Assembly: GCA_007693485.1 (NCBI GenBank)
Contig: REDM01000085.1
Span: forward strand, 1 to 37,649
DNA: 37,649 nucleotides
From: Spirochaetaceae bacterium
Lineage (GTDB): Bacteria; Spirochaetota; Spirochaetia; DSM-27196; PWMO01
Direction: 5' to 3'
The notes under the pieces are model-generated. The model saw only the letters and a list, made by a program, of their open reading frames with translations, was not told the DNA's origin and searched no databases. Below, piece after piece: positions 1-8,469 of this stretch; within the stretch, counting starts at the first letter, position 1; each line of letters begins with the position of its first letter. The translations under genes and the position numbers were made by a program.

Positions 1-3
1 CCG

Positions 4-831
4 TCACATCATCCGCATCGATCCTTTGTAACGGCCTACATCGAGAACCAGAATGGCAGCCCCGTCGTGCTTGTCCAGATCGCCGGTAACCTCTTCGACC
101 CCTTCGACCACCTTCTGCACGTGACGGTCGGGGACCATGGCAATAATGGTCTTGGAGAAGTTCTTGCTCTCTTTCATGAAGCCAATGAACTCGGCAAAGA
201 TCGGCACGCTCGACACGTAGCGGCCCATTCCGGTTGACTCCAGAATGGTGGCGCCTTCGATCCCGAGCTCAACCATCATCTCGAGCACCTCGTAGAGATA
301 CTCCTCCACGTAGAGGTTGATCAGCATCAGCTTCATCACCTCCGGTGCGGTCTGTGCGGTCGCAGCCGGATCGCCAAGGTTTCGGATGATGGATTCGGCC
401 ATAGTCTCCGCGGAGCGCGCGGCGAGCAGCTCTTTTTTCATGGTGGTGTGGCCGATTGCGCGGGAAATTGTTGCCAGCACCCGCAGGTGCTGGGTCACCG
501 CATCCGGCGGCGCCAGAATCACAAAGAGAAGCTTCACCTTTTTCTTGTCCAGCGCGTCAAACGGAATCCCGCGTGGACAACTCACCGCAAACACCACAAA
601 CCGCGTCAGCCCGGGGATCCGGGCGTGGGGAAGGGCAATCTCGTTGCCAAAGCCGGTTGACCCCTGCGACTCGCGCTTCGCGAGCGCCTCGTAGACCGGT
701 TCGGCCCCCACGGCTTCCAGGGCGGGGCTGTTCGCAGCCAGGCGGGCCAGGGCCCGGAGCGCTTCGTCTTTTGTCCGGGCGTGAAACCGCGGCTCACAGC
801 TGACCGCTTCGATGACGTCGGGAATGTTCAT
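4..831 (-). CDS. PTS EIIA type-2 domain fused to a P-II-like domain
   Basis: The predicted protein has 275 residues. Residues 1-155 look like a fructose/mannitol-type phosphotransferase EIIA domain. The phospho-accepting histidine is probably His69, in the motif ALPHARIPG preceded by STGFGNE. Residues about 165-270 look like a small P-II/GlnB-like sensory domain, with EVMKLMLINLYVEEYLYEVLE and an ILESTGMG turn. There is no sugar-specific EIIB or EIIC nearby, so a regulatory role is more likely than sugar uptake. The start codon overlaps the stop of the upstream antiporter gene by ATGA, so the two are almost certainly cotranslated. By inference the protein may adjust the antiporter to PTS phosphorylation or to a small ligand. 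The EIIA call is strong; the P-II-like call rests on fold-like sequence pattern and is less certain. Confidence 0.85.
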   Translation of the reverse strand: MNIPDVIEAVSCEPRFHARTKDEALRALARLAANSPALEAVGAEPVYEALAKRESQGSTGFGNEIALPHARIPGLTRFVVFAVSCPRGIPFDALDKKKVKLLFVILAPPDAVTQHLRVLATISRAIGHTTMKKELLAARSAETMAESIIRNLGDPAATAQTAPEVMKLMLINLYVEEYLYEVLEMMVELGIEGATILESTGMGRYVSSVPIFAEFIGFMKESKNFSKTIIAMVPDRHVQKVVEGVEEVTGDLDKHDGAAILVLDVGRYKGSMRMM

Positions 832-2078
832 GTTGCCTCCATGCGATTGCCCTTGAGGGTGGCGTGCCGCGACAGGGGTGGCCCCAGAACCTCATTGATG
901 AATACGGCAAAGAGCACCACGTTGACCGCGGTCGATATGGCCTGTTCAATTTCCGGTCCCGCACCTTCTCCCAGCAGTTGCAGCATGAGCACGAGGCCGA
1001 GGGCAATACCGGCCTGGGGAAGCAGTGAGACTCCAATCCAGCGGCGAATCGCCGGGTCAACGCGGTTGATCTTCGCCCCCACCCAGGCGCCGGTGTACTT
1101 GCCAACGGCGCGCCCGATGACGTAGACGCCTCCGCCGAGCAGGAGCTCCGGTTGCAAAAAGAGCGTGGGCCTGAGCTTGGTCCCCGCGATGACAAAGAAG
1201 AGCGCGTAGATCGGCGGCGTGAGCGGCTCGATGGTGCGAAAGATCCGGCTGTTTCGCGGAGCGATGTTGGCAACGACCGCGCCACAGGTGATGTTGAGCA
1301 ACAGGGGTGAGAGGCCGAAGGCAGCCGCAACGGCCGTGCCCAGCAGGACCACGCCAACGGTTACAATGAGAATCTCCGCGGAACTCTCCTGGCGGCGGGT
1401 AATCGCGTGGATGGTCATCCCGCCGGCGACGCCCAGTACCAGCGAGAGCGCGAGGTTGGCGGCAACGGAGATCACCACCGCGACTGCCGAGGCTGCGGCG
1501 TGGATGCCGAGCGAGACGCCGGCAACCGCCAGCAGAATGCTGAACAGGACGATGGCGGCGGCATCCCCAAGGGCCACCGTTCCAAACAGGTAGTCGACGT
1601 AGACACCGCGTGCGCGCAGGGATCGCACAATGACCACCGTTGCCGCAGGAGATGTAGTTCCTGCCGTGGCCGCCAGCAGCAGAGGAAATGTGGGTTGCAC
1701 TCCGATCAAAGAGAGCGCACCAAACACCAGCAGAAAGGTGACGCCAATCTGGCCCGCGGTTATCCAGCCAACCTGTCTGCCGACCCGCCGCAACTTGGGA
1801 AGGTAGAGCTCCGCGCCAATGGTAAAACAGATGAGGCCCAGCGCGATTTCGGTGATAATCAGCAGTTCGGTGGCTACCTCCGAAGAGATCACGGCGGCAA
1901 CCGACGGCCCCATGAGCAGCCCCGCGGCAAGAAAACCGGTGATTTCCGGGAGCCCCACCCGCTCGGCGGTGTGCCCGAAGAGATAGCCGAGTACCAGCAT
2001 GATGCCGATGGCAAACAGTGGGTGGGTGTTGAGAAACAGGATGAACGATGGAAGATCGGACCAGCCGGGTGAAGCCAT
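828..2078 (-). CDS. Cation/proton antiporter, CPA2 (NhaA/KefB-like) family
   Basis: This is an inner-membrane protein of about 416 residues with roughly 12 hydrophobic segments. It begins with the family signature GLPEITGFLAAGLLMGPS (residues about 43-59 from the chosen start) and carries the GTTSPAATVVIVRS segment (140-153) followed by a membrane GDAAAIVLF segment with Asp172. These fit Na+(K+)/H+ exchangers of the CPA2 group; the exact ion cannot be read from sequence. An in-frame ATG at 2162 would add 28 residues, but I chose 2078 because an AGAGAG purine stretch precedes it and the longer N-terminus is not hydrophobic or family-like. The stop overlaps the ATG of the EIIA/P-II-like gene, so the two probably form one unit for pH or ion homeostasis. 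No C-terminal TrkA-N domain is present; the separate downstream protein may supply the regulatory function. Confidence 0.85.
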   Translation of the reverse strand: MASPGWSDLPSFILFLNTHPLFAIGIMLVLGYLFGHTAERVGLPEITGFLAAGLLMGPSVAAVISSEVATELLIITEIALGLICFTIGAELYLPKLRRVGRQVGWITAGQIGVTFLLVFGALSLIGVQPTFPLLLAATAGTTSPAATVVIVRSLRARGVYVDYLFGTVALGDAAAIVLFSILLAVAGVSLGIHAAASAVAVVISVAANLALSLVLGVAGGMTIHAITRRQESSAEILIVTVGVVLLGTAVAAAFGLSPLLLNITCGAVVANIAPRNSRIFRTIEPLTPPIYALFFVIAGTKLRPTLFLQPELLLGGGVYVIGRAVGKYTGAWVGAKINRVDPAIRRWIGVSLLPQAGIALGLVLMLQLLGEGAGPEIEQAISTAVNVVLFAVFINEVLGPPLSRHATLKGNRMEAT

Positions 2079-2401
2079 GCGGTTCTCTCTTAGCATGGAA
2101 CCCGGAAAACCGCAAGAACAGAAAAGTGGAGCCGTGACGGGAAGACGCCCGCACCCCGCCACGACGCCGATGAAAACCCAAGGCTAACAGAACGAACACC
2201 ACCGGTCCAGGACGGAGGAACCGGACTCAGCGGCCAAACCAGAAACGCCTTGGACCCACAAGATACCGCTTTCTCGCGGGAATATCCGCATATTTGGAAA
2301 GAAAAGTGCACAATCCACGCCAAAGGCCGGCTGTCTGTGCGCGGCGTGAAAACTGATTGCTTTGATTGACTTTATGCATCCCAGGTTCTACATTCGAACT
2401 A
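2079..2401. other. Divergent intergenic region between antiporter and MoxR genes
   Basis: This 323-bp stretch separates the divergent antiporter and MoxR genes. Apart from the plus-strand promoter candidate at 2366-2394, I see no gene and no convincing minus-strand promoter. The part from about 2270 to 2400 is richer in A and T than the flanking genes. A bulged inverted repeat around 2202-2223 (CCGGTCC then GGAACCGG) is weak and may be chance. Confidence 0.5.
2366..2394 (+). promoter_or_regulatory. Candidate sigma-70-type promoter of the MoxR operon
   Basis: A TTGACT -35 box (2366-2371) and a TACATT -10 box (2389-2394) are separated by exactly 17 bp. The expected start of transcription is near 2401, one base before the ATG at 2402. 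No Shine-Dalgarno sequence precedes that ATG, so the transcript would be leaderless or nearly so. Each box differs from consensus by one or two bases. This is prediction from sequence only. Confidence 0.5.
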
Positions 2402-3397
2402 ATGGAAGCAAAGAGCGTACGAGATGTCGCATCAGGTGTTTCCCTGTTGATCGACAACATCCGTTCCGTCATATCGATTGATCCAACCAAGCTCGAGCAC
2501 CTGCTTGCAGCGCACATCGCCGGCGGCCACGTGCTGCTCGCCGACTCGCACGGGGTGGGAAAGACCTCGCTGGCCAAAGCCCTCGCGGGCTCAATCGCGT
2601 GGGAAGGGCAGAACAATCACCGCGGCACGCCGACAAACGGCGCCCCCGCGATGGAAGATTTCAGCCGGATTCAGTGCACCGTTGATCTCCTTCCCCAGGA
2701 CATCCTTGGGTATAACCGCATTCACGGCACCTCGCACGACCTGGTGTTCAACAAGGGGCCGATTTTCGCGCACTTTGTGCTCTGCGACGAGATCAACCTT
2801 CTTACCCCCAAGACGCAGGGGAGTTTCTTTCAGGCGATGGAAGAGCAGTGTGTGACGGTAGAAGGGCGAACCTTTGACCTCACCGAGCCCTTCTTCATCA
2901 TCGCAACCATGAATCTCAAGGGTTCCCATCTCTTTCCGCTGCCGGCACCGCAGCTGGACCGCTTCATGATTCAGCTTTCGATGGGCTACCCCAACGAAGC
3001 GGCGGAAGCCGATATCGTACAGCGTCACGGCCGCGAAGATGCGTGGGCCACCTTTGGCCCCGTGGTTCCCTTTCAGCAGCTGCTGGCGTGGAAACGCATG
3101 GTGGACGAGGTGGCCATCCATCCCGAGGTGGTATCATACATCGTCGCATGCGTGCGCAAGAGCCGCGCCCACGACGAGGTGGCGGTGGGAGCAAGCCCGC
3201 GAACCGGGGTAAAGCTCTCACGAATGGGGCGGGCGCTCGCGATGATCCGCGGGATGGACTTCGTCACCGTGGATCTCATCAAGGAGATTCTTCCGGCTGC
3301 GGTCTCTCACCGACTGGTGATGAAGAACGCCGCACAGTCCGCCATGACCATCATCGAAGAAATTCTTGATACGGTTCCTGTGGAGGCCAGACGGTAG
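2402..3397 (+). CDS. MoxR-family AAA+ ATPase
   Basis: The predicted 331-residue cytoplasmic ATPase has Walker A ADSHGVGKTS (about 47-56), Walker B HFVLCDEINL (about 124-133), sensor 1 IIATMN (166-171) and the MoxR sensor-2 motif GASPRTGVKL with Arg267. MoxR ATPases work as chaperones that help mature or activate partner proteins, often products of adjacent DUF58 genes. That context is present here: a DUF58 gene starts immediately after the stop, followed by a membrane transglutaminase gene. I chose ATG 2402. A TTG at 2366 would add 12 residues but lies inside the -35 box of the candidate promoter. Family assignment is secure; the client is unknown. Confidence 0.93.
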   Translation: MEAKSVRDVASGVSLLIDNIRSVISIDPTKLEHLLAAHIAGGHVLLADSHGVGKTSLAKALAGSIAWEGQNNHRGTPTNGAPAMEDFSRIQCTVDLLPQDILGYNRIHGTSHDLVFNKGPIFAHFVLCDEINLLTPKTQGSFFQAMEEQCVTVEGRTFDLTEPFFIIATMNLKGSHLFPLPAPQLDRFMIQLSMGYPNEAAEADIVQRHGREDAWATFGPVVPFQQLLAWKRMVDEVAIHPEVVSYIVACVRKSRAHDEVAVGASPRTGVKLSRMGRALAMIRGMDFVTVDLIKEILPAAVSHRLVMKNAAQSAMTIIEEILDTVPVEARR

Positions 3398-4807
3398 GTG
3401 ATGGTGCGTATGCACGCGATGCTGCTTGACTCTGCGCCGGCGCAGACGCTTCGCCGTGCGTACGCGCGGGTTGAGCATAGCCTGCGGATTCCGGCGCGTT
3501 GGATCCATACCTGGTACCCGTTCACCCTTGTCGGCTCGCTGCTCTCCGCGGCGGGTATCTATCTGTTCGCGCGAAGCGTTACCGTTCGCGACCCGGTTGG
3601 GCTCTTCCTCTCGACATCCGTTCTGGTCGTGCTGGTGCTGCTCGCGGTTCTGGCTCGCATTCAGGCCCTGCGGGCATCACGCGGCCGCATCGAGTGGCAC
3701 AGCGCGCCGCCCATCCACTCCCGGTTCAATCGGCAGCACCATCGCATGGAGGTGGAAGGCGCCTCGTCGTGGTGGTTCTTTCGGCTGCACTGCGTGCTGC
3801 GGGGGCGGTTGGAGTGCTCACCGCACACATCGTTTTCGTTTTACAAGGACGCTTCGGCCACCAGCGGTGCGGAGCTGTCGGTTCCGATTTTTCTTCCCTT
3901 CAGCGGAACGCTTCGCTGCCGGCGCACCCTGCTGGTGCGTGACCTGTTTGGGCTGGTTCGAGCGGGGTTTGGCGAGCCCGCCGGGCGGACGCTCGCCGTG
4001 CGGCCGCCCATCCTCACCCAGCAGGATCTTCCTTCGGTCTACGCTGCCGGCGGCGAACGGGAGACCAGCCGCACCAAGAGCCCCGAGGAAGAGCGCTACT
4101 ACATGCGCGAATACGTGCCCGGCGACCGCTTCCGCGACATCAACTGGAAGGCCTCCACCCGGATATCCAACCTTTACACGCGCATCTCGCCACTGACGCA
4201 GGATCAGACCCAGGTGATCACCGTCTACTTGCGCCACTTTCGCCGCGTGCTGGGCGCATCCGGCCGCGGGTACCAGGAGAGCCTGGAGTCGCTGGTGCAT
4301 CTGGACCTGCTGAAGGGCTGGGTTCTCTCCTTCATGCGCCAGGTGAAGCGGCAGAACGAGTCGTACGAGTTTCGCCTCGTCACGGCCGACGGCGATACCC
4401 TGCTGGAAAACGAGACCGACATCGACGAGATCGCCGGCGAAGTGGGGGCGCTGCACTACGTGGACGAGCCGCCCGAGCTCTTTCACGATCCCAAAGACCG
4501 GCTCATCGTGGTGTTCTCAACCGTATACGACGAAGCGCTTGGTTCCTTCCTGGAGGCGAGGCCCCAGGTGCAGGCGCATATCTTTCGCACGGAGGCGCCG
4601 GGGCGCGCCACCGAGCTGTCCGTTGACCTTGGCTATGCCATGGTTCCCGCCGCGCTTCCCACCCGACTGGTGCGGCTGCGCGATCGACGCTATCCGCCGT
4701 CGGCGGTTCGCGAGAGTGAGCGGGTGACCGTTGTGGACCAACTCTCTCCCATCATCGAGTTCTTCGGCCCCGCGCCGCGGAGCCCGATTTCCAGGAGCGC
4801 GTCATGA
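3398..4807 (+). CDS. DUF58 domain membrane protein, MoxR partner
   Basis: The protein has about 469 residues. Two hydrophobic segments near the N-terminus (about 40-60 and 66-88) anchor it in the inner membrane. The core DUF58 motif MREYVPGDRFRDINWKAS lies at about 236-253. Downstream residues (about 270-420) resemble the von Willebrand A-like fold seen in this family. DUF58 proteins commonly sit between a MoxR ATPase and a transglutaminase gene, as here, and are thought to form an envelope-associated complex with them. The start is ambiguous: GTG 3398 directly follows the MoxR stop, and ATG 3401 and 3410 are close alternatives; GGAGG at 3382-3386 would serve the first. The stop overlaps the next ATG by ATGA at 4804-4807, implying coupled translation. 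Confidence 0.88.
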   Translation: MMVRMHAMLLDSAPAQTLRRAYARVEHSLRIPARWIHTWYPFTLVGSLLSAAGIYLFARSVTVRDPVGLFLSTSVLVVLVLLAVLARIQALRASRGRIEWHSAPPIHSRFNRQHHRMEVEGASSWWFFRLHCVLRGRLECSPHTSFSFYKDASATSGAELSVPIFLPFSGTLRCRRTLLVRDLFGLVRAGFGEPAGRTLAVRPPILTQQDLPSVYAAGGERETSRTKSPEEERYYMREYVPGDRFRDINWKASTRISNLYTRISPLTQDQTQVITVYLRHFRRVLGASGRGYQESLESLVHLDLLKGWVLSFMRQVKRQNESYEFRLVTADGDTLLENETDIDEIAGEVGALHYVDEPPELFHDPKDRLIVVFSTVYDEALGSFLEARPQVQAHIFRTEAPGRATELSVDLGYAMVPAALPTRLVRLRDRRYPPSAVRESERVTVVDQLSPIIEFFGPAPRSPISRSAS

Positions 4808-7062
4808 CGATGCTCTTTCTTTCGCGGTTGATGCTCTATCTGGTGGCCTTTGTGGCGCCGGTTCTGCACCCGGCGGTGGTGGTTTCCTACGACACCCGCA
4901 CGGCCCTCATCTGGTTTGTGCTGGTTCCGCTGCAGATGGTGATCGGCTACTTCCTTGCGCCGCCGCGCATGCGCCTGAGTCGCTGGCTTGCCACCGCGTT
5001 CGCGGTACTGCTGTTCTTCTCGGCGGGGGTCTCGGGCTTTGACTCGTCGTTCCGGCTCGCCTTCGTGGCCGGCGCGCTGGGCTTTGTGCTGACGGTGCTC
5101 ATCTTTCATTTTGGCGCACGGTTTCGCTGGGCGTTTGCCCTCGAGCAGTTTGTGATTGGGTTTGTCTATTACCGGATGCTCATCTTCTCGCGTGCCTCGG
5201 AAGAGGTCTTTGCGCAGAGTGTGGTGGCTTCGGGGGTGATCTTTGTCCTGATGATTGCCGCCTTCCTCCTGCACGGTCTGGTGCTCTACGCCGCGTCGCG
5301 GCGGTCGGTCTTTGCCGCGTCGTTTGCGGAGGAACCGGCGCACCGCCGCACGGCGCAGGACCGCGTGCGCGGGCGGGTTGGGCGCGAGGCCGTCGCGTTT
5401 CTTGCCGTGGTTGTTCCCCTCCTGCTGGTGGTGGCCTTTCTGCTGCCATCGGGATTCCTGGATCACAACCCGGTCTCCAACCTGCTCAACCGGACGGCGG
5501 ATTCACGCCCCGTACCCATGGACGAGTGGGGAGACGGCATTCCCAACGGCAGCCTGCGCGGGCAGGGCATGGACGGTCTGGGCGAGGACGGGCTGAACGG
5601 CGATGCCAACGGCCTCGCCGATCACCCCGGCGGCGGGCTGGAGGGGGTGCCGGCGGACCAGTGGGGTGCCACCGGTGACGGCAGCGCTCCCACCGAACAG
5701 CGCGCGGTCATGGTGGTGGCCTCCTCGCGCGAGCCAATCTACGCGGCCGACGGCTATCACAACCGCTTTGATACGGTGCGTGGTTTTCAGCGCGCACAGA
5801 ACGAACCGCTCAATGATCTGGTGCACATGCGGCTCATCGGCACCTGGGAAAACCGCGATCGCAGCTTTGACCGGGGGCGCACCCGGCAGGACGTTCGCTT
5901 CTTCTCCACCATCCCGGACCGGGTACTGCAGTACCGGCCGCTCGCCGTTGAACCAACCGTATTCCGCTCCAACTACTATCCGTTCAGCTACTTCTACAAC
6001 TCGGTCTCACAGCTGAGCCTGGCGCCGCAGGGTGAGCTGCGCCGTGCCCGCGGACTCACCGAGAGCGAGCGCGAACGGCTGCAGGACTACCTGCAGATCG
6101 ATCTGCGCGAGTCGGACCGGGCTGTGTTTCAAGCGTTTCTTGATGAACGCGTGCCCACCGACCTCACCCACGTGGAGACCATCCAGGCAATCCTGCGCGC
6201 CTTTTCGGACTTCCAGTACAAGGCGGGCTTTGTGGACAACACGAGCACCTCGCACATGGTGCGCTTTGTTGATCTGACCCAGACGGGCGACTGCGTGGAG
6301 TTCTCCAACACGGCGGCAATTCTGGGCCGCATGGTGGGGATACCCTCGCGGGTGGTGACCGGCTACCTCGCCGCGCGCGGCCTGCAGACCATGTCGCACG
6401 TGCAGGGGCTCTGGGTGCTGCAGCAGCAGATCCCCGAGCTGGCGGAGTATCACCTGCGCGACCTCTACCTGGTGACCACCTCTCACCGCCACTCGTGGGT
6501 GCAGTACTACGTGCCCGGCTACGGCTGGGTGGACTTTGAGCCCACGCAGTACGCGATCCCGCCCGCACCGGGCGATGATCCCAACGACCTGGCGGTGGTC
6601 ATTCCCATGATCGATCCGCGCACCGAGCGCTTTACCGGCTTTGTCTTTCCGTGGAGGGAAGTCGCCCGACTGTTTGGTCTGCTGGCCATTGCCACGCTGG
6701 TGGGCCTCTACGCCTACCGGTACGGAAAAGAGGGCTACCTGGTCTCAACCGCCCGGCGCCGGGGCCATGAGGGAAGTCGCGCACTCTACACCGCCCTGCT
6801 CATGAAGCTGGCCGCCGCGGGGTACGATATCAAGCGACCCTCGCAGACCCCGCTCGAGTACGCGCAACGCCACGCGGAGCTGCACGACTTTGCCGCGGAC
6901 TACACGCGGCTTCGCTACCACGTTTCGGCGCCCGAAGATGAGCGACAGTCGATGTGGCAGTCGCTGCAGCAGCGCTACCGCGACGCCGTGCGCGCGAGCC
7001 GGCGCGACGGGCTGCGCGGAGCACTGCGGCGGCTCTTCAGCCTGCGCGGGCTACAGTACTGA
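4804..7062 (+). CDS. Membrane-anchored transglutaminase-like protein (TgpA-like)
   Basis: This 752-residue protein has about six or seven N-terminal membrane helices (residues 5-215), then a large extracytoplasmic part with a papain-like transglutaminase core. The likely catalytic triad is Cys497 (TQTGDCVEFSNTAA), His563 (SHRHSWVQYY) and Asp577 (GYGWVDFEPTQ). A further membrane helix follows at about 622-638, then a basic cytoplasmic tail (655-740) like the DUF4129 region of this family. The layout matches TgpA-type proteins found with MoxR and DUF58. Their substrate is generally unknown; action on envelope proteins or peptidoglycan-linked peptides is inferred. A Gly/Asp-rich linker at about 243-282 lies between the last N-terminal helix and the folded domain. 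Translation is coupled to the DUF58 gene by ATGA. Confidence 0.9.
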   Translation: MTMLFLSRLMLYLVAFVAPVLHPAVVVSYDTRTALIWFVLVPLQMVIGYFLAPPRMRLSRWLATAFAVLLFFSAGVSGFDSSFRLAFVAGALGFVLTVLIFHFGARFRWAFALEQFVIGFVYYRMLIFSRASEEVFAQSVVASGVIFVLMIAAFLLHGLVLYAASRRSVFAASFAEEPAHRRTAQDRVRGRVGREAVAFLAVVVPLLLVVAFLLPSGFLDHNPVSNLLNRTADSRPVPMDEWGDGIPNGSLRGQGMDGLGEDGLNGDANGLADHPGGGLEGVPADQWGATGDGSAPTEQRAVMVVASSREPIYAADGYHNRFDTVRGFQRAQNEPLNDLVHMRLIGTWENRDRSFDRGRTRQDVRFFSTIPDRVLQYRPLAVEPTVFRSNYYPFSYFYNSVSQLSLAPQGELRRARGLTESERERLQDYLQIDLRESDRAVFQAFLDERVPTDLTHVETIQAILRAFSDFQYKAGFVDNTSTSHMVRFVDLTQTGDCVEFSNTAAILGRMVGIPSRVVTGYLAARGLQTMSHVQGLWVLQQQIPELAEYHLRDLYLVTTSHRHSWVQYYVPGYGWVDFEPTQYAIPPAPGDDPNDLAVVIPMIDPRTERFTGFVFPWREVARLFGLLAIATLVGLYAYRYGKEGYLVSTARRRGHEGSRALYTALLMKLAAAGYDIKRPSQTPLEYAQRHAELHDFAADYTRLRYHVSAPEDERQSMWQSLQQRYRDAVRASRRDGLRGALRRLFSLRGLQY

Positions 7063-7072
7063 GGGGGCACCG

Positions 7073-8401
7073 ATGAAACCGATTGGGAGATCACGCGTTG
7101 CTGCTGTGCTTGTCCGGGCTCTGCTGGTTCTGTCCGGGCTGACTGCGCTCTCCGGCTGCGGGTTTCGCGATGACTGGATTGCCTTCCGGGGCGAGGGGGG
7201 GCGAGGATTCACCCGCAATCCCATGCCGCCGCCGCTGGGCGTTCGCTGGAAGCTGCAGCTGCAGTCGGCCCAGATGCGCGCCTTTGCCTTCAATAACCTC
7301 GTCATCAAAGACAACGTGATGTACTTCGGGTCCACCGATGGAAACTTCTACGCCATGGACATCGAAACCGGGTACATGCGCTGGGTCTTCAGCACCGGTG
7401 CGCCGGTGAACAGCATCCCCTTTGCCGACGACGAAGTGGTCTACTTTGGCTCCAACGACGGGCACGCCTACGCGGTCAACAAGGCCGACGGCACCGAGCG
7501 ATGGCGCTTCTTTACGGGGAGAACGGTACAGTCCACAGTGCTGCGCCACAACGACTACATCATCTTCTCAAGCGACGGCGGCAGCACCTGGTTTCTCAAT
7601 CCCGACGGCGAGCTGGTCCACGAGCTGGTCAACCCGATCTGGCATCGCGACACCTTTCAGGTCTACGACGACGTGATCTACTTTGCCCGCGGCCCCCTGA
7701 GCAATCCGCGGACGCTGGGAGCGTTTGATCTTCGCACACGCGAGTACCACTGGCTCCTGCCCGAAGAGATCATGGACGCCACCTGGTACAGCTTCCCGGC
7801 GGTCACCGATCGGCGGGTCTTCATGGCCACCAGCCGGTCCCGCGGGGAGTGGTGGGAGTTTCGCCACTACGCCCTCGACCGGGAGACCGGCCGCATCGAG
7901 TGGGTGCACCAGGCGGAATCGCGCTGGGGACCGGACCGGCCGCGTAACCTCTTTCTGGAGTTTCGCGATCTGCTCAATATCCTCGATTACCAGGCGCCGG
8001 CGGTGTGGCGCAACCGCGTGATTGTTGCCGGCGGCGACAACGTGGTGCGGGCGCTCGACGCGCGCACCGGTGAGCCGGTCTGGGAGCGCGAGTTCAGCCG
8101 CCGGACCAGCAGCGCGCCGGTGGTAGCCGGCGACCGGGTCTACATCGGCCTGCGCGGCGAAGACATGAACGCCCCCCAGCAGCAGCCCACTCCCGGCTTC
8201 GTGCCGTGGACGGCGTCGGTACAGGACGAGCTGGAACCGCGGCCGCCGCGGCTGGTGGCGCTCTCCGCGCGCACCGGACGGGTCATCTGGGAGCTGGAGA
8301 TCGAAGGCTCGATCCTGAGTCCCCCGGTGATTGCCGGCCGATGGGTGGTATTTGGCACCGACCGCAACTTTGTCTACGTGCTGGAGCGGGTGATCGGGTA
8401 G
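7073..8401 (+). CDS. PQQ-type beta-propeller lipoprotein (BamB-like fold)
   Basis: The product has 442 residues. A lipoprotein signal peptide ends in ALSGC, so Cys29 is probably the lipidated residue. The mature part contains repeated propeller-blade motifs: YFGSTDGNFYAMDIETG, YFGSNDGHAYAVNKADG, ALDARTGEPVWERE and ALSARTGRVIWELE. This is the PQQ-repeat pattern shared by BamB and other non-enzymatic scaffold propellers. No evidence of a quinoprotein active site is visible. I chose ATG 7073 because a GAGGGGG ribosome-binding site (7061-7067) precedes it by a suitable gap, although an open frame extends upstream into the transglutaminase gene. The 10-bp gap to that gene's stop suggests one operon, so an outer-membrane or periplasmic scaffold for the MoxR/DUF58/transglutaminase set is likely. 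Confidence 0.85.
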   Translation: MKPIGRSRVAAVLVRALLVLSGLTALSGCGFRDDWIAFRGEGGRGFTRNPMPPPLGVRWKLQLQSAQMRAFAFNNLVIKDNVMYFGSTDGNFYAMDIETGYMRWVFSTGAPVNSIPFADDEVVYFGSNDGHAYAVNKADGTERWRFFTGRTVQSTVLRHNDYIIFSSDGGSTWFLNPDGELVHELVNPIWHRDTFQVYDDVIYFARGPLSNPRTLGAFDLRTREYHWLLPEEIMDATWYSFPAVTDRRVFMATSRSRGEWWEFRHYALDRETGRIEWVHQAESRWGPDRPRNLFLEFRDLLNILDYQAPAVWRNRVIVAGGDNVVRALDARTGEPVWEREFSRRTSSAPVVAGDRVYIGLRGEDMNAPQQQPTPGFVPWTASVQDELEPRPPRLVALSARTGRVIWELEIEGSILSPPVIAGRWVVFGTDRNFVYVLERVIG

Positions 8402-8469
8402 AAACCAGAATAACGAGAAATTTTCCCCGGCTGTGAAGCGTGCGGAGTTTTCCCTCTGTCTTATGAGGT

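Noticed and set aside
8402-8469. Terminator between the propeller and TPR lipoprotein genes
   Set aside because: No stable stem followed by a T-run is visible in these 68 bp.
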